A stretch of 64,000 nucleotides of DNA from Pseudidiomarina homiensis (lineage in GTDB: Bacteria; Pseudomonadota; Gammaproteobacteria; Enterobacterales; Alteromonadaceae). The notes beneath the pieces were generated by a model that was given only the letters and a program-made list of their open reading frames with translations, was not told where the DNA came from and did no database searches. The position numbers and the translations under genes were made by a program. This document shows positions 46,667-54,857 of this stretch, in pieces (position 1 is the first letter of the stretch; the number at the start of each line of letters is the position of its first letter). Location: positions 992,001 to 1,056,000 of the forward strand of contig NZ_PIPX01000001.1 in assembly GCF_003987225.1 (NCBI RefSeq). The letters are read 5' to 3'.

Positions 46667-47668
46667 TTACGATTTACTAAGAAACTCTCGGATACTCGTA
46701 AGTACGGCTGTTACGTTTTTTCCGATCCGCTCACCCAACGGTCGTTTCTCTTGATAACTCACTTGTAAAATCATTTGCTCGTTGGCGCGTTCAAGCAACC
46801 AAGAATCACTTGTTGAAATCGCATCCACCAAAGCAAATTCTTTGGCTTGTTGTGCGGTCCAGTACTCCCCTGTCGCAACTTTTTCGAGGTCAACTTGTGG
46901 GCGATAAAGGCCGATATGCTGCTTAAACTGCGCATGAATGTTTTCTAGGTCTTCCTTAAACTTGCGCCGCCCGGCATCGGTGTTTTCGCCAAATAACGAC
47001 AATGTGCGCTTGTAATCACCCGCGGTGACTTGCTCAAAGTCAACGTCATGCTTTTTGAGCCAGCGGTGAAAATTCGGCAATTGCGCCACCACACCAATCG
47101 AACCAATAATAGCAAACGGGGCAGCTACGATTTCGTCGGCAACCGCGGCCATCATATAGCCCCCGCTCGCCGCTACTTTATCGACACTCACCACCAACTT
47201 AAGTTCAGCGTCGCGCAAGCGCTGCAATTGTGCTGCAGCCAGTCCATAACCATGGACCACGCCGCCCGGGCTTTCTAGCCGCACAAACACTGTGTCTGAT
47301 GGCTTCGCTGCGCCGATGACCGCGTTGACTTCACGGCGTAAGTTATCGACTTCATGCGCATCCATACTGCCTTTAAAGTCAATCACAAATACGCGTTTTG
47401 CGTCTTCTTTACTCTCTTTGCTTTGCGCTTTCTCGCTTTTTTTCTCTTCCTTTTGCGCCTGTTTGAGTTGCTTCTTATTCAGTAATTCGTGCTCGATAGC
47501 TTGCGCCATTTTTCGGAACTGTTTTGATAAGTTGCGCACGTGCAACTCACCTGACTGCTTGCGCTGACGCTGTGCAGCGTTGGCGATAATCCCTACCATT
47601 AAGCCAAAGGCCAAAATAATAATGGCTGCCTTGATCACAAAGTCAGCTATTTCTAAAAGAAATTCCAT
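46667..47668 (-). CDS. sohB: SohB, S49 family inner-membrane protease
   Basis: 333 residues. N-terminal membrane helix (FVIKAAIIILAFGLMVGIIANAA), Lys/Glu-rich linker, and an S49 core with LESPGGVVHGYGLAAAQL, KVAASGGYMMAAVADEI and GSIGVVAQLPNF, giving the Ser/Lys dyad. Periplasm-facing peptidase related to signal peptide peptidase SppA. yciK, also its E. coli neighbour, lies beyond the lipase gene here. Confidence 0.94.
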   Translation of the reverse strand: MEFLLEIADFVIKAAIIILAFGLMVGIIANAAQRQRKQSGELHVRNLSKQFRKMAQAIEHELLNKKQLKQAQKEEKKSEKAQSKESKEDAKRVFVIDFKGSMDAHEVDNLRREVNAVIGAAKPSDTVFVRLESPGGVVHGYGLAAAQLQRLRDAELKLVVSVDKVAASGGYMMAAVADEIVAAPFAIIGSIGVVAQLPNFHRWLKKHDVDFEQVTAGDYKRTLSLFGENTDAGRRKFKEDLENIHAQFKQHIGLYRPQVDLEKVATGEYWTAQQAKEFALVDAISTSDSWLLERANEQMILQVSYQEKRPLGERIGKNVTAVLTSIREFLSKS

Positions 47669-47701
47669 AGTGTCCCCATGCTCTTATTTCACAATGGCCA
47701 T

Positions 47702-47727
47702 AAAAAAGGGCCGACGAGCGGCCCTTT
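47702..47727 (-). terminator. Rho-independent terminator of the VolA-like gene
   Basis: Stem AAAGGGCCG / CGGCCCTTT with an ACGAG loop; read on the minus strand it ends in a T-run. It lies 28 nt after the lipase stop and before sohB. Confidence 0.9.
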
Positions 47728-47754
47728 GAAACTCATCTGTAAGCAGTATACAGG

Positions 47755-50145
47755 TTATTGTTGAATCACTGCAGGGTTGCTTACCGGAATTGCCGTTGCA
47801 TTGGTGCTAAACCAACCTGCCGCTTGCAACTGCATTTCCATCGTCGCTGCAGCCGAGGCGCTTGGATCAACAATCGAACCATGACTACCCTCGATAAAGC
47901 GAACTGCACCAGAAATCTTCGAACCATCAGTGCTTGCGGTTGTTTGCGTGATGGTCGGTAATTCAAGTGCCGTGATCAGCGGTTCAGTACCGGCTAAAGG
48001 CTTGCCTTCTACGGCATTCGGAATAACTTGGTCCGGTAAGAACTCAGCGCCATTACCAATCACTTCGATCAAGTGAATCGGGCTGTCGTTACCCACCGCC
48101 TGCGCTGCGTAGTTAATTGGGTCAGCAGAGTCAATCACCGACTGTGCAGCAAAGGCAAACTGCTCAAACACACCATTAATCTGTGCTTGCTCAGCCGCGC
48201 TTAGGCCTGACCAGAACTGCGTATAAACCTGCACCAACAAGCCTTGGAACTCTGGCGAGCTAGGTGAGATGCCGGCCTGTTGCGCAGCGCCATTCACGGC
48301 AGCCGCAAAATCGGCATTCGCAGCATAAAGGAGTTGACCTTTGATGACTGGACCAAATGAGTTAGATGCTAACAAGAAGTTGGCAACACTCGCACCTGGC
48401 GCCATCAATGAGCTTGCATTAACTTTAAACAGAGCTGATGCAGGAGCAAGCTGACCACTCATAGGTTCATTTGCCATAGCGGTAAAGCCTGTACCAGCAA
48501 TCGCGCCAAGCGAGTGACCCACAAAGAAAACGTTTTGACCATTGAGCGGAGCGCCTTGCGCAGCATTGAGACTTAAACGTAAACCGAGCAAATCAGAGAT
48601 TGACTGGCGCAAGTTATCACGAGCAGTCAACAAACTGCCGAGATTCATGTACGCAGTCGGGCTACCGGTCGTTGCGTTAATCGGGCCAAAACCACGATCG
48701 CCATGCAGCGGATGGTCAATTGCCACTGTTGCGAAACCCATCACCGCTAGCGTTCCGGCAATACCGAAAGCATTGGTCTTCTCACCAGTAATACCATGTT
48801 GGAAGATCACCACCGGCCAACCATTTGCTGGTTCGCTCAATGGGTCTAGACCTTGCGCAGCGCGTACCATATTCGCCATGTTCACGTCTGGTACGGTAAC
48901 CACTGCTGGAATGTCCATTGCAGTAGTGGCTGCAGGAACAGGGTTATACTTGGTCAAGTGACGCTCTTCGTCGATACCAGGGAAGTCATAACAGTTGTAA
49001 GGTGGTAGCAAGCGCGAAGGATCTTCAAACGCCAGCGGATCGATCGCTTCTGCTGGTAGCGCTCCGGCGCCTACAGCACCAAGAATCGATGCAGGGCTAT
49101 CACACATTGCTTGCCAGCGACCATTCAACGGTGCTTGCTGATTTTCAGCTGTAGGCACTGGTAGATAATACGGCAAGGTGACTTGACCTTGATACAATAC
49201 TGCCGAAGAAGCAGCTAAATACGCAGGGTCTTGCGGATTGGCTTGCAAACGACCTGCACCGACTAAAGCATCACCTACCGTGATTCCCGTAGGTTGCGCC
49301 ATCAAAGCAGGACCAGCACCAGAAGAGAACTGTTGTGCCATCAAGCCTTTAATTGCACCAAATACGTCATTAATTGACTGGGTGGTAAAGCTTGACACGT
49401 AGATGATATCTTCTTTCGCGACACCAAATGCATCCAGTGCAGCCTCGTGACTATTAATCAAACGCTGTAAGCCAACTCCAGAAGCATCGCCTGATACTGG
49501 ATCGGTATCCGCATTACGCTTCATTAAGCCATAGGTTTGCGAAGGGCGAACATCACGACCAAGTTCGTCTTGGATGTTGCTGGTCAAAACAGCTGCGTAG
49601 CCAGTTTTCGCCTTCAGTGGCTTCAGAGGAATGACAGCAACGCCATCAGGTCCTGTTGCACGAACAATAAAATCAACACCATGTGTCAACTCGCCAGCGA
49701 CAGCACAAGTTGCCGCAGGACTCGCCGCAGCACACTCAGGACTTACCGCTGAGCCGCCCATGATCGTTTCAAAAACCCGCACACTGCCAGCAGCTTCAAG
49801 GGAAGCAGCGTCAACAGCGATTTTGTTACCATTTTCATCTTCTGGCAACGAGAAGCTAAAGGTCATCGTTGAGTGCGTACCCCAACCGTCAAGGCCGTTT
49901 AGCGCAACTTGCGGATTTGCATTGTCGGTAGGATCTGCGACTGGAATATTCAACGTTCCATCGACACTACCGCTTAAAAGAATATTTGAAGGCACCGGCA
50001 CTGCGCCGTTGCTTGGGTCAAACACTACCCGTGTAGCGTTGACTTGAAAATCGACTGTTTCGCTTTGTGGCGCTTCGTCACCACTGCCACAACCGGCTAG
50101 GGTAAAGGCGCTGGTAATCGCCGTTGCAAGCAAGAGTTTTTTCAT
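47755..50145 (-). CDS. VolA/Pla-1 family outer-membrane lipase or lysophospholipase
   Basis: 796 residues. Lipoprotein signal (MKKLLLATAITSAFTLAGCGSGDE). A beta-rich N-terminal region (VVFDPSNGAVPVPSNILLSGSVDGTLN) is typical of Pla-1/Cef lipases and Vibrio VolA. The hydrolase domain has VVIFQHGITGEKTNAF, AIDHPLHGDRG and the nucleophile in FFVGHSLGAIAGTGF; the final His is probably in RFIEGSHGSIVDPSAS. VolA is a surface lysophospholipase that supplies fatty acids. Start 50145 is set by the signal peptide and GGGAAG upstream. Confidence 0.86.
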   Translation of the reverse strand: MKKLLLATAITSAFTLAGCGSGDEAPQSETVDFQVNATRVVFDPSNGAVPVPSNILLSGSVDGTLNIPVADPTDNANPQVALNGLDGWGTHSTMTFSFSLPEDENGNKIAVDAASLEAAGSVRVFETIMGGSAVSPECAAASPAATCAVAGELTHGVDFIVRATGPDGVAVIPLKPLKAKTGYAAVLTSNIQDELGRDVRPSQTYGLMKRNADTDPVSGDASGVGLQRLINSHEAALDAFGVAKEDIIYVSSFTTQSINDVFGAIKGLMAQQFSSGAGPALMAQPTGITVGDALVGAGRLQANPQDPAYLAASSAVLYQGQVTLPYYLPVPTAENQQAPLNGRWQAMCDSPASILGAVGAGALPAEAIDPLAFEDPSRLLPPYNCYDFPGIDEERHLTKYNPVPAATTAMDIPAVVTVPDVNMANMVRAAQGLDPLSEPANGWPVVIFQHGITGEKTNAFGIAGTLAVMGFATVAIDHPLHGDRGFGPINATTGSPTAYMNLGSLLTARDNLRQSISDLLGLRLSLNAAQGAPLNGQNVFFVGHSLGAIAGTGFTAMANEPMSGQLAPASALFKVNASSLMAPGASVANFLLASNSFGPVIKGQLLYAANADFAAAVNGAAQQAGISPSSPEFQGLLVQVYTQFWSGLSAAEQAQINGVFEQFAFAAQSVIDSADPINYAAQAVGNDSPIHLIEVIGNGAEFLPDQVIPNAVEGKPLAGTEPLITALELPTITQTTASTDGSKISGAVRFIEGSHGSIVDPSASAAATMEMQLQAAGWFSTNATAIPVSNPAVIQQ

Positions 50146-50388
50146 GAGGCTTCCCCAATCCTTGTTCGTGTTGTTATGTTTTGAGCACCTACAGATGCTT
50201 TTGTTTATCTTGCCTATCATCGCTTTTTCTAACTGGTAGGACAAGACACACACTTAACAAAATTTTATACACCGCTGAGGCCCAAGTTGAAAGTATTTTT
50301 CAAGATTTTCTCGGCAACAGCTGAGAATCTAGATAAAAACCAGTAAACTTGAGCCAATCATTCATTTAACGAGTAGTGTAAGCCGAAA

Positions 50389-51135
50389 ATGAGCAAAATG
50401 CATAACGACAACGTAGCAGACTACAGCCTCGAAGGGAAAGTGATCTTGGTGACGGGTGCTGGCGATGGCATCGGTAAAGAAGCCGCACTCACCTTTGCTA
50501 AAGCCGGCGCAACCGTCATCTTGTTAGGCCGCACAGTAAGTAAATTAGAAGCGGTTTATGATGATATCATTGCCGCAGGCGGCGCCGAGCCAGCGATTGT
50601 TCCACTCGACCTTAAAGGCGCAACGTTCACCCACTACCAAGGCCTGTGCGCTACTATTGTCGAGCAGTTTGGTCATCTTGATGGACTCTTACATAACGCT
50701 AGTTTGCTTGGCGTACTATCGCCTTTCGAGCACATCGATCATGGCAATTGGCATGACTTGATGCAGGTGAACGTTACTGCCCAATTTCTAATGACCCAAG
50801 CACTCATGCCCGCATTGAAGAAGGCTGAGCATGCCAGCATTGTCTTTACTTCCTCAGGTGTTGGCCGCAAAGGCCGTGCATTCTGGGGTCCCTACTCGGT
50901 GAGCAAATTTGCCACCGAAGGATTAGCGCAGGTTATGGCTGACGAATACGAGGGGAGTAACATTCGTATCAACGTCATCAATCCAGGTGCCACTCGCACT
51001 TCGATGCGGGCACGGGCCTACCCTGCAGAAGACCGAAGTAAATTGAAAACGCCTGCCGAGATCATGCCGACCTATCTGTATTTAATGAGCGACGCTAGCC
51101 TTGGCGTCAATGGCCAATCACTAGACGCGCAGTAA
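50389..51135 (+). CDS. yciK: YciK-family short-chain oxidoreductase
   Basis: 248 residues. Rossmann dinucleotide motif VTGAGDGIGKEAALTF, HNAS (NNAG-like), Ser in FTSSGVGRKG and the Y-x3-K pair in GPYSVSKFATEG. Substrate unknown; the gene name follows E. coli. In E. coli yciK is divergent from sohB, here the lipase gene is inserted between them. The 50146-50388 gap should carry both divergent promoters, but I see no convincing hexamer pair. Confidence 0.9.
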   Translation: MSKMHNDNVADYSLEGKVILVTGAGDGIGKEAALTFAKAGATVILLGRTVSKLEAVYDDIIAAGGAEPAIVPLDLKGATFTHYQGLCATIVEQFGHLDGLLHNASLLGVLSPFEHIDHGNWHDLMQVNVTAQFLMTQALMPALKKAEHASIVFTSSGVGRKGRAFWGPYSVSKFATEGLAQVMADEYEGSNIRINVINPGATRTSMRARAYPAEDRSKLKTPAEIMPTYLYLMSDASLGVNGQSLDAQ

Positions 51136-51136
51136 C

Positions 51137-51179
51137 CTAAGAAAACACGCCGCTCGAAAAAGTTGGCGTGTTTTCTTAG
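51137..51179 (+). terminator. hairpin terminator between yciK and csoR
   Basis: Fifteen-bp perfect stem CTAAGAAAACACGCC / GGCGTGTTTTCTTAG with a 13-nt loop. The last base touches the -35 of the csoR promoter, insulating the copper operon from yciK read-through. Confidence 0.85.
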
Positions 51180-51208
51180 TTGACATATAGGGTACGGGGG
51201 TATAGATT
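51180..51208 (+). promoter_or_regulatory. csoR: csoR-copA promoter
   Basis: Perfect TTGACA (51180-51185), 17-nt spacer, TAGATT (51203-51208), about 30 nt before the csoR ATG. Confidence 0.8.
51186..51205. promoter_or_regulatory. CsoR operator
   Basis: TAGGGTACGGGGGTATA (51188-51204), a G-rich element with TA-flanked halves, is very similar to the Bacillus subtilis copZA CsoR site (TACCC-TAC-GGGGGTAT). It fills the spacer of the csoR promoter, so apo-CsoR binding would repress and copper would derepress. Confidence 0.78.
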
Positions 51209-51236
51209 AACAACATCAACTCATGGAGATGCTTCG

Positions 51237-51524
51237 ATGAAAACAACGGTTACGCCCCATCCTGATGCACTTAAAAAGAATCTCAGCCAACGCCTTAGTC
51301 GCATTGAAGGGCAAGTGCGCGGTTTGCAACGCATGGTCGATAACGACATTTATTGTGATGATATCCTTATGCAGGTTGCATCAGTGCAAGCCGCGCTCAA
51401 CGGGGTTGCGAAGAAGCTTCTTAGTCAACACATGCATAGCTGTGTGAAGGCACGTTTACGTGACGGCGATGACAGCGTACTCGAAGAGCTTGATGTCACT
51501 ATCGAACGCTTGTTAAAACGCTAA
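51237..51524 (+). CDS. csoR: CsoR-type copper-sensing transcriptional repressor
   Basis: 95 residues, all-helical CsoR/RcnR (DUF156) family: LSQRLSRIEGQVRGLQRMVD. The Cu(I) ligands are spaced exactly as in CsoR: Cys 40, 24 residues, His 65, three residues, Cys 69 (C-x24-H-x3-C). RcnR-type nickel/cobalt sensors use a different set. ATG 51237 follows GGAGA. Followed by copA after 21 nt, so it represses its own operon. Confidence 0.92.
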   Translation: MKTTVTPHPDALKKNLSQRLSRIEGQVRGLQRMVDNDIYCDDILMQVASVQAALNGVAKKLLSQHMHSCVKARLRDGDDSVLEELDVTIERLLKR

Positions 51525-51545
51525 TACTCAGTAAGGGAGAACAGA

Positions 51546-53792
51546 ATGGCTACCGAAACACTGCAATTACAACTCTCCGGTATGAGCTGTGCAGGCTGTG
51601 CAAAGAGTATTGAGCGAGCACTACAAAGCTGTGACGGTGTAACCAGTGTCAACGTTAACTTTGCGTCAGAAATCGCCGCTGTTACTGGGGACGGTTTACA
51701 ACCCAAGCAGCTTATCACTGCCGTACAAGATGCCGGCTACAGTGCGCAATTGATTGATCGCAGCCAAAGTAGCCCAGAAGACCAGCGCGACGATGCTCAA
51801 CAGCTTCAGTTTTTCAAATTCTTAGCGGCGGCAATTCTTTCACTGCCCTTGCTCTACACAATGTTCGGTCATTTCAGTTGGACTTCGGGCATTCCAGTTC
51901 CCGCTTTATTAATGAGTCCTTGGCTGCAATTACTGCTCGCTACCCCCGTGCAATTCATTATGGGCTGGCAATTCTACCGCGGAAGCTATCATGCGCTACG
52001 TAATGGTGCGGCCAATATGGATGTACTTGTTGCCCTTGGCACCTCGGCAGCCTACTTTTACAGTATTTACCTTGCTTGGTTTGCGCCAGATTACCACCCG
52101 CACGAAGGACTTTACTTTGAAACCAGCGCCGTTCTCATCACTCTGATTCTATTAGGTAAGTGGTTTGAGGCTCGTGCCAAAGGTCGATCGTCCAGCGCGA
52201 TTCAAAAGCTCTTGCAGCTGCAACCGGAACGCGCTTTACGCGAACTTGCCACCGGTGATACCGAAGAAGTTGCTGTTGCCGACCTCAAGGTAGGCGACAT
52301 CATTCATGTACGTCCGGGACAATCGATCCCTACTGACGGCAAGGTTATCAGCGGTGAATCGGCGATTGACGAGTCGATGTTAACCGGTGAAAGCATGCCT
52401 GTCGCCAAACATGACGATGACGTCGTCATGGGCGGCACCATGAATACAACAGGCTTTCTGCGCGTCGAAGTAAAACAAATTGGTGCTGAAACCGCCTTAG
52501 CCAAAATTATTCAAATCGTCGAACAGGCGCAAAATTCAAAAGCGCCAATTCAGCGCTTAGCTGACCGCGTAGCGAGTATCTTCGTTCCTGCTGTCTTGGT
52601 GATTGCTGCGCTTACCATGTTGACTTGGATCGTCTTCTTAGCCCCTGGCGACTGGCGTTCAGCTTTTGAGGCGACCGTTGCCGTGTTGGTCATTGCCTGC
52701 CCATGTGCCCTTGGCCTCGCTACACCAACGTCGATTATGGCGGGCTCTGGGCGCGCTGCGCAGGCCGGCATTTTATTCAAACAAAGCGATGTGCTGGAAC
52801 GCACGCAAGCCGTTGACACCATCGTATTTGATAAAACCGGGACACTCACCGAGGGGCGGCCGAAACTTACTGACTTTGGCCTCTTCAACCAAGCGTTACC
52901 GCAAGCGACTGTCGCAACCCTCGTACACAGCTTAGAGAAGCAGTCAGAGCACCCGCTTGCGCAAGCCATTGTGAATGGGCTCGTTGCCCATCTAGGCAAT
53001 GACGATGGCGCAACCGACGCCCCCAAAATACAGCAATTTAATGCACATCAAGGCAAAGGCGTCAGTGCCAAGGCAACCTATCATGACCACAGCTATCAAG
53101 TGTTTATTGGCAGCTTGCGCTTGTTAGAAGAACAAGGTGTGCATGTAAATGACCATGCCCAGCAGCTCCTCCGCGAACTGCAAACACAGGGCAAAACCGC
53201 CATGGCCATCGCTGTCGACGGTGAGTTACATGCCTACGTTGCGGTCGCTGATACGCTCCGCAGTACCAGCAAGGAAGCCCTGCAAGCGTTGCGTCGACGT
53301 GGCCTCAAACTGATCATGTTAACCGGTGACAATAACCATACGGCTCAGGCTATTGCCCAAGAGCTAGGCCTTGATGATGTCATCGCTGAGGTTTTGCCGG
53401 AAGATAAAGCAAATCACATTAAAGAATTACAAGCGACGGGCGCTACGGTGGCCATGGTCGGTGACGGCATCAATGACGCCCCGGCCCTTGCCGTAGCCGA
53501 CATTGGGATTGCCATGGGCACGGGCACACACGTCGCCATTGAGGCGGCGGATATCGCGCTGATGCGGGCTGACTTGAACGGTCTAGCACAAGCCTTAGAG
53601 ATGAGTCGCTTAACCGTTCGTAATATACGACAAAACTTATTCTGGGCGTTTGCGTATAACGTTATAGGCATTCCTATTGCTGCCTCGGGCTTACTTGCTC
53701 CATGGTTAGCTGGTGGGGCAATGGCGCTAAGCTCGGTTTCTGTAGTGCTCAATGCCTTACGGTTACAACGAGTCAAGCTCAACCGCCAATAA
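51546..53792 (+). CDS. copA: copper-exporting P1B-type ATPase CopA
   Basis: 748 residues. One N-terminal heavy-metal domain (GMSCAGCAKSIERAL), eight membrane helices, the translocation motif CPCALGLATPTS, TGE loop MLTGESMPVAK, phosphorylated Asp near 429 in DKTGTLTEG, HP locus SEHPLAQAI and GDGINDAPALAVADIGIAMG. Exports Cu(I) from cytosol to periplasm. Enterobacterial CopA has two N-terminal domains; one is seen here. AGGGAG precedes the ATG. Confidence 0.96.
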   Translation: MATETLQLQLSGMSCAGCAKSIERALQSCDGVTSVNVNFASEIAAVTGDGLQPKQLITAVQDAGYSAQLIDRSQSSPEDQRDDAQQLQFFKFLAAAILSLPLLYTMFGHFSWTSGIPVPALLMSPWLQLLLATPVQFIMGWQFYRGSYHALRNGAANMDVLVALGTSAAYFYSIYLAWFAPDYHPHEGLYFETSAVLITLILLGKWFEARAKGRSSSAIQKLLQLQPERALRELATGDTEEVAVADLKVGDIIHVRPGQSIPTDGKVISGESAIDESMLTGESMPVAKHDDDVVMGGTMNTTGFLRVEVKQIGAETALAKIIQIVEQAQNSKAPIQRLADRVASIFVPAVLVIAALTMLTWIVFLAPGDWRSAFEATVAVLVIACPCALGLATPTSIMAGSGRAAQAGILFKQSDVLERTQAVDTIVFDKTGTLTEGRPKLTDFGLFNQALPQATVATLVHSLEKQSEHPLAQAIVNGLVAHLGNDDGATDAPKIQQFNAHQGKGVSAKATYHDHSYQVFIGSLRLLEEQGVHVNDHAQQLLRELQTQGKTAMAIAVDGELHAYVAVADTLRSTSKEALQALRRRGLKLIMLTGDNNHTAQAIAQELGLDDVIAEVLPEDKANHIKELQATGATVAMVGDGINDAPALAVADIGIAMGTGTHVAIEAADIALMRADLNGLAQALEMSRLTVRNIRQNLFWAFAYNVIGIPIAASGLLAPWLAGGAMALSSVSVVLNALRLQRVKLNRQ

Positions 53793-53855
53793 GCGTTGTG
53801 GTCGGCGATAGGTTAGTTTATCGTAGGACGAAGACTTTAAACGAACGGGAAATTT

Positions 53856-54842
53856 ATGCTAGTCAGCAGTGCGTTATTGGCTTTGGCAATCGATGTACAA
53901 GTGTTAGCCACACGTCCCGACGTCAATTGGATTGGAGTGAGTAGCCCCAGTCCTGACGTGGTTTGGATCAGTGGCAGCAAGGCTACGATTGGCCGCAGTA
54001 CCGATGGCGGTAACACTTGGCAATACAGTCAACCCACCTCAAATGACTTGCAATTTCGTGACATCGAAGCACTCGATGACCGCCACGCCTATGCGCTTAG
54101 TATTGGTAATAACGGCGACTCGCGTGTTTATCACACCAGCAACGGTGGCCGTGACTGGCAGTTAAGCTTTCGTGCCGGTGGCAATCAATTTCTGAACTGT
54201 TTGGCGATTTCGCCATCGCGCAATGAAATTTGGGTCTATGGCGACAGTATTGATGGCCAATGGGATCTGGTACGGAGTCCCGATGGCCGCAACTGGCTCC
54301 CGTCACGCAATGCTATTGACGGCCCTCCGCAAGGCGCCGAAGGCGGTTTGGCGGCCAGCGGTGGCTGTGTGCGCTTTCGCAATAACGTTTGGGCAATAGG
54401 GACCGCCAACGCGAGTACTGCACGACTGCTGATTAAAAGTAGCTTTGGTATTCGCTTTAAAGCCATCGACACGCCAATCGTCGCAGGCCCGAGCGCCGGT
54501 ATCGCGAGTGTTTGGCCATTCTCAGAAAAACATGCCCTACTCGTAGGTGGTGACCTCAATCATCCCGAGCGTCGGCCGCGTATTGTCGAGTATAAAGATG
54601 GCGACTTTACGCCATTGGCAGAACCTCCTCTTGCAGGCGCCTTGTACAGCCTCACGGTGACGCCTAACAAGGGCTTAATTGTTAGTAACCCTGCGGGCGT
54701 GGCGTATCTTCCCACGAGTGCTAGCGAGACATGGCAGGTTCTCACTGAAGCCAACGTTTGGAACAGTGTTTGCAACCTAGATTCGTGTTTCTTGGTAGGT
54801 AAGGATGGTTACGCGGCGCGCCTTAGCGTACCGCAGAACTAA
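53856..54842 (+). CDS. BNR/sialidase-like beta-propeller protein, function unknown
   Basis: 328 residues. Hydrophobic N-terminus (MLVSSALLALAIDVQVLA) may be a signal peptide. Asp-box repeats S-x-DGG-x-TW recur: STDGGNTWQ, TSNGGRDWQ and SPDGRNW, spaced about 50 residues, indicating a WD40/YVTN/BNR-type propeller as in Ycf48 or sialidase-like proteins. No catalytic set is recognisable, so it is probably a binding or assembly protein. 63 nt after copA on the same strand; link to copper is unproven. Confidence 0.72.
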   Translation: MLVSSALLALAIDVQVLATRPDVNWIGVSSPSPDVVWISGSKATIGRSTDGGNTWQYSQPTSNDLQFRDIEALDDRHAYALSIGNNGDSRVYHTSNGGRDWQLSFRAGGNQFLNCLAISPSRNEIWVYGDSIDGQWDLVRSPDGRNWLPSRNAIDGPPQGAEGGLAASGGCVRFRNNVWAIGTANASTARLLIKSSFGIRFKAIDTPIVAGPSAGIASVWPFSEKHALLVGGDLNHPERRPRIVEYKDGDFTPLAEPPLAGALYSLTVTPNKGLIVSNPAGVAYLPTSASETWQVLTEANVWNSVCNLDSCFLVGKDGYAARLSVPQN

Positions 54843-54857
54843 AGCCGAGGCCTTCAA

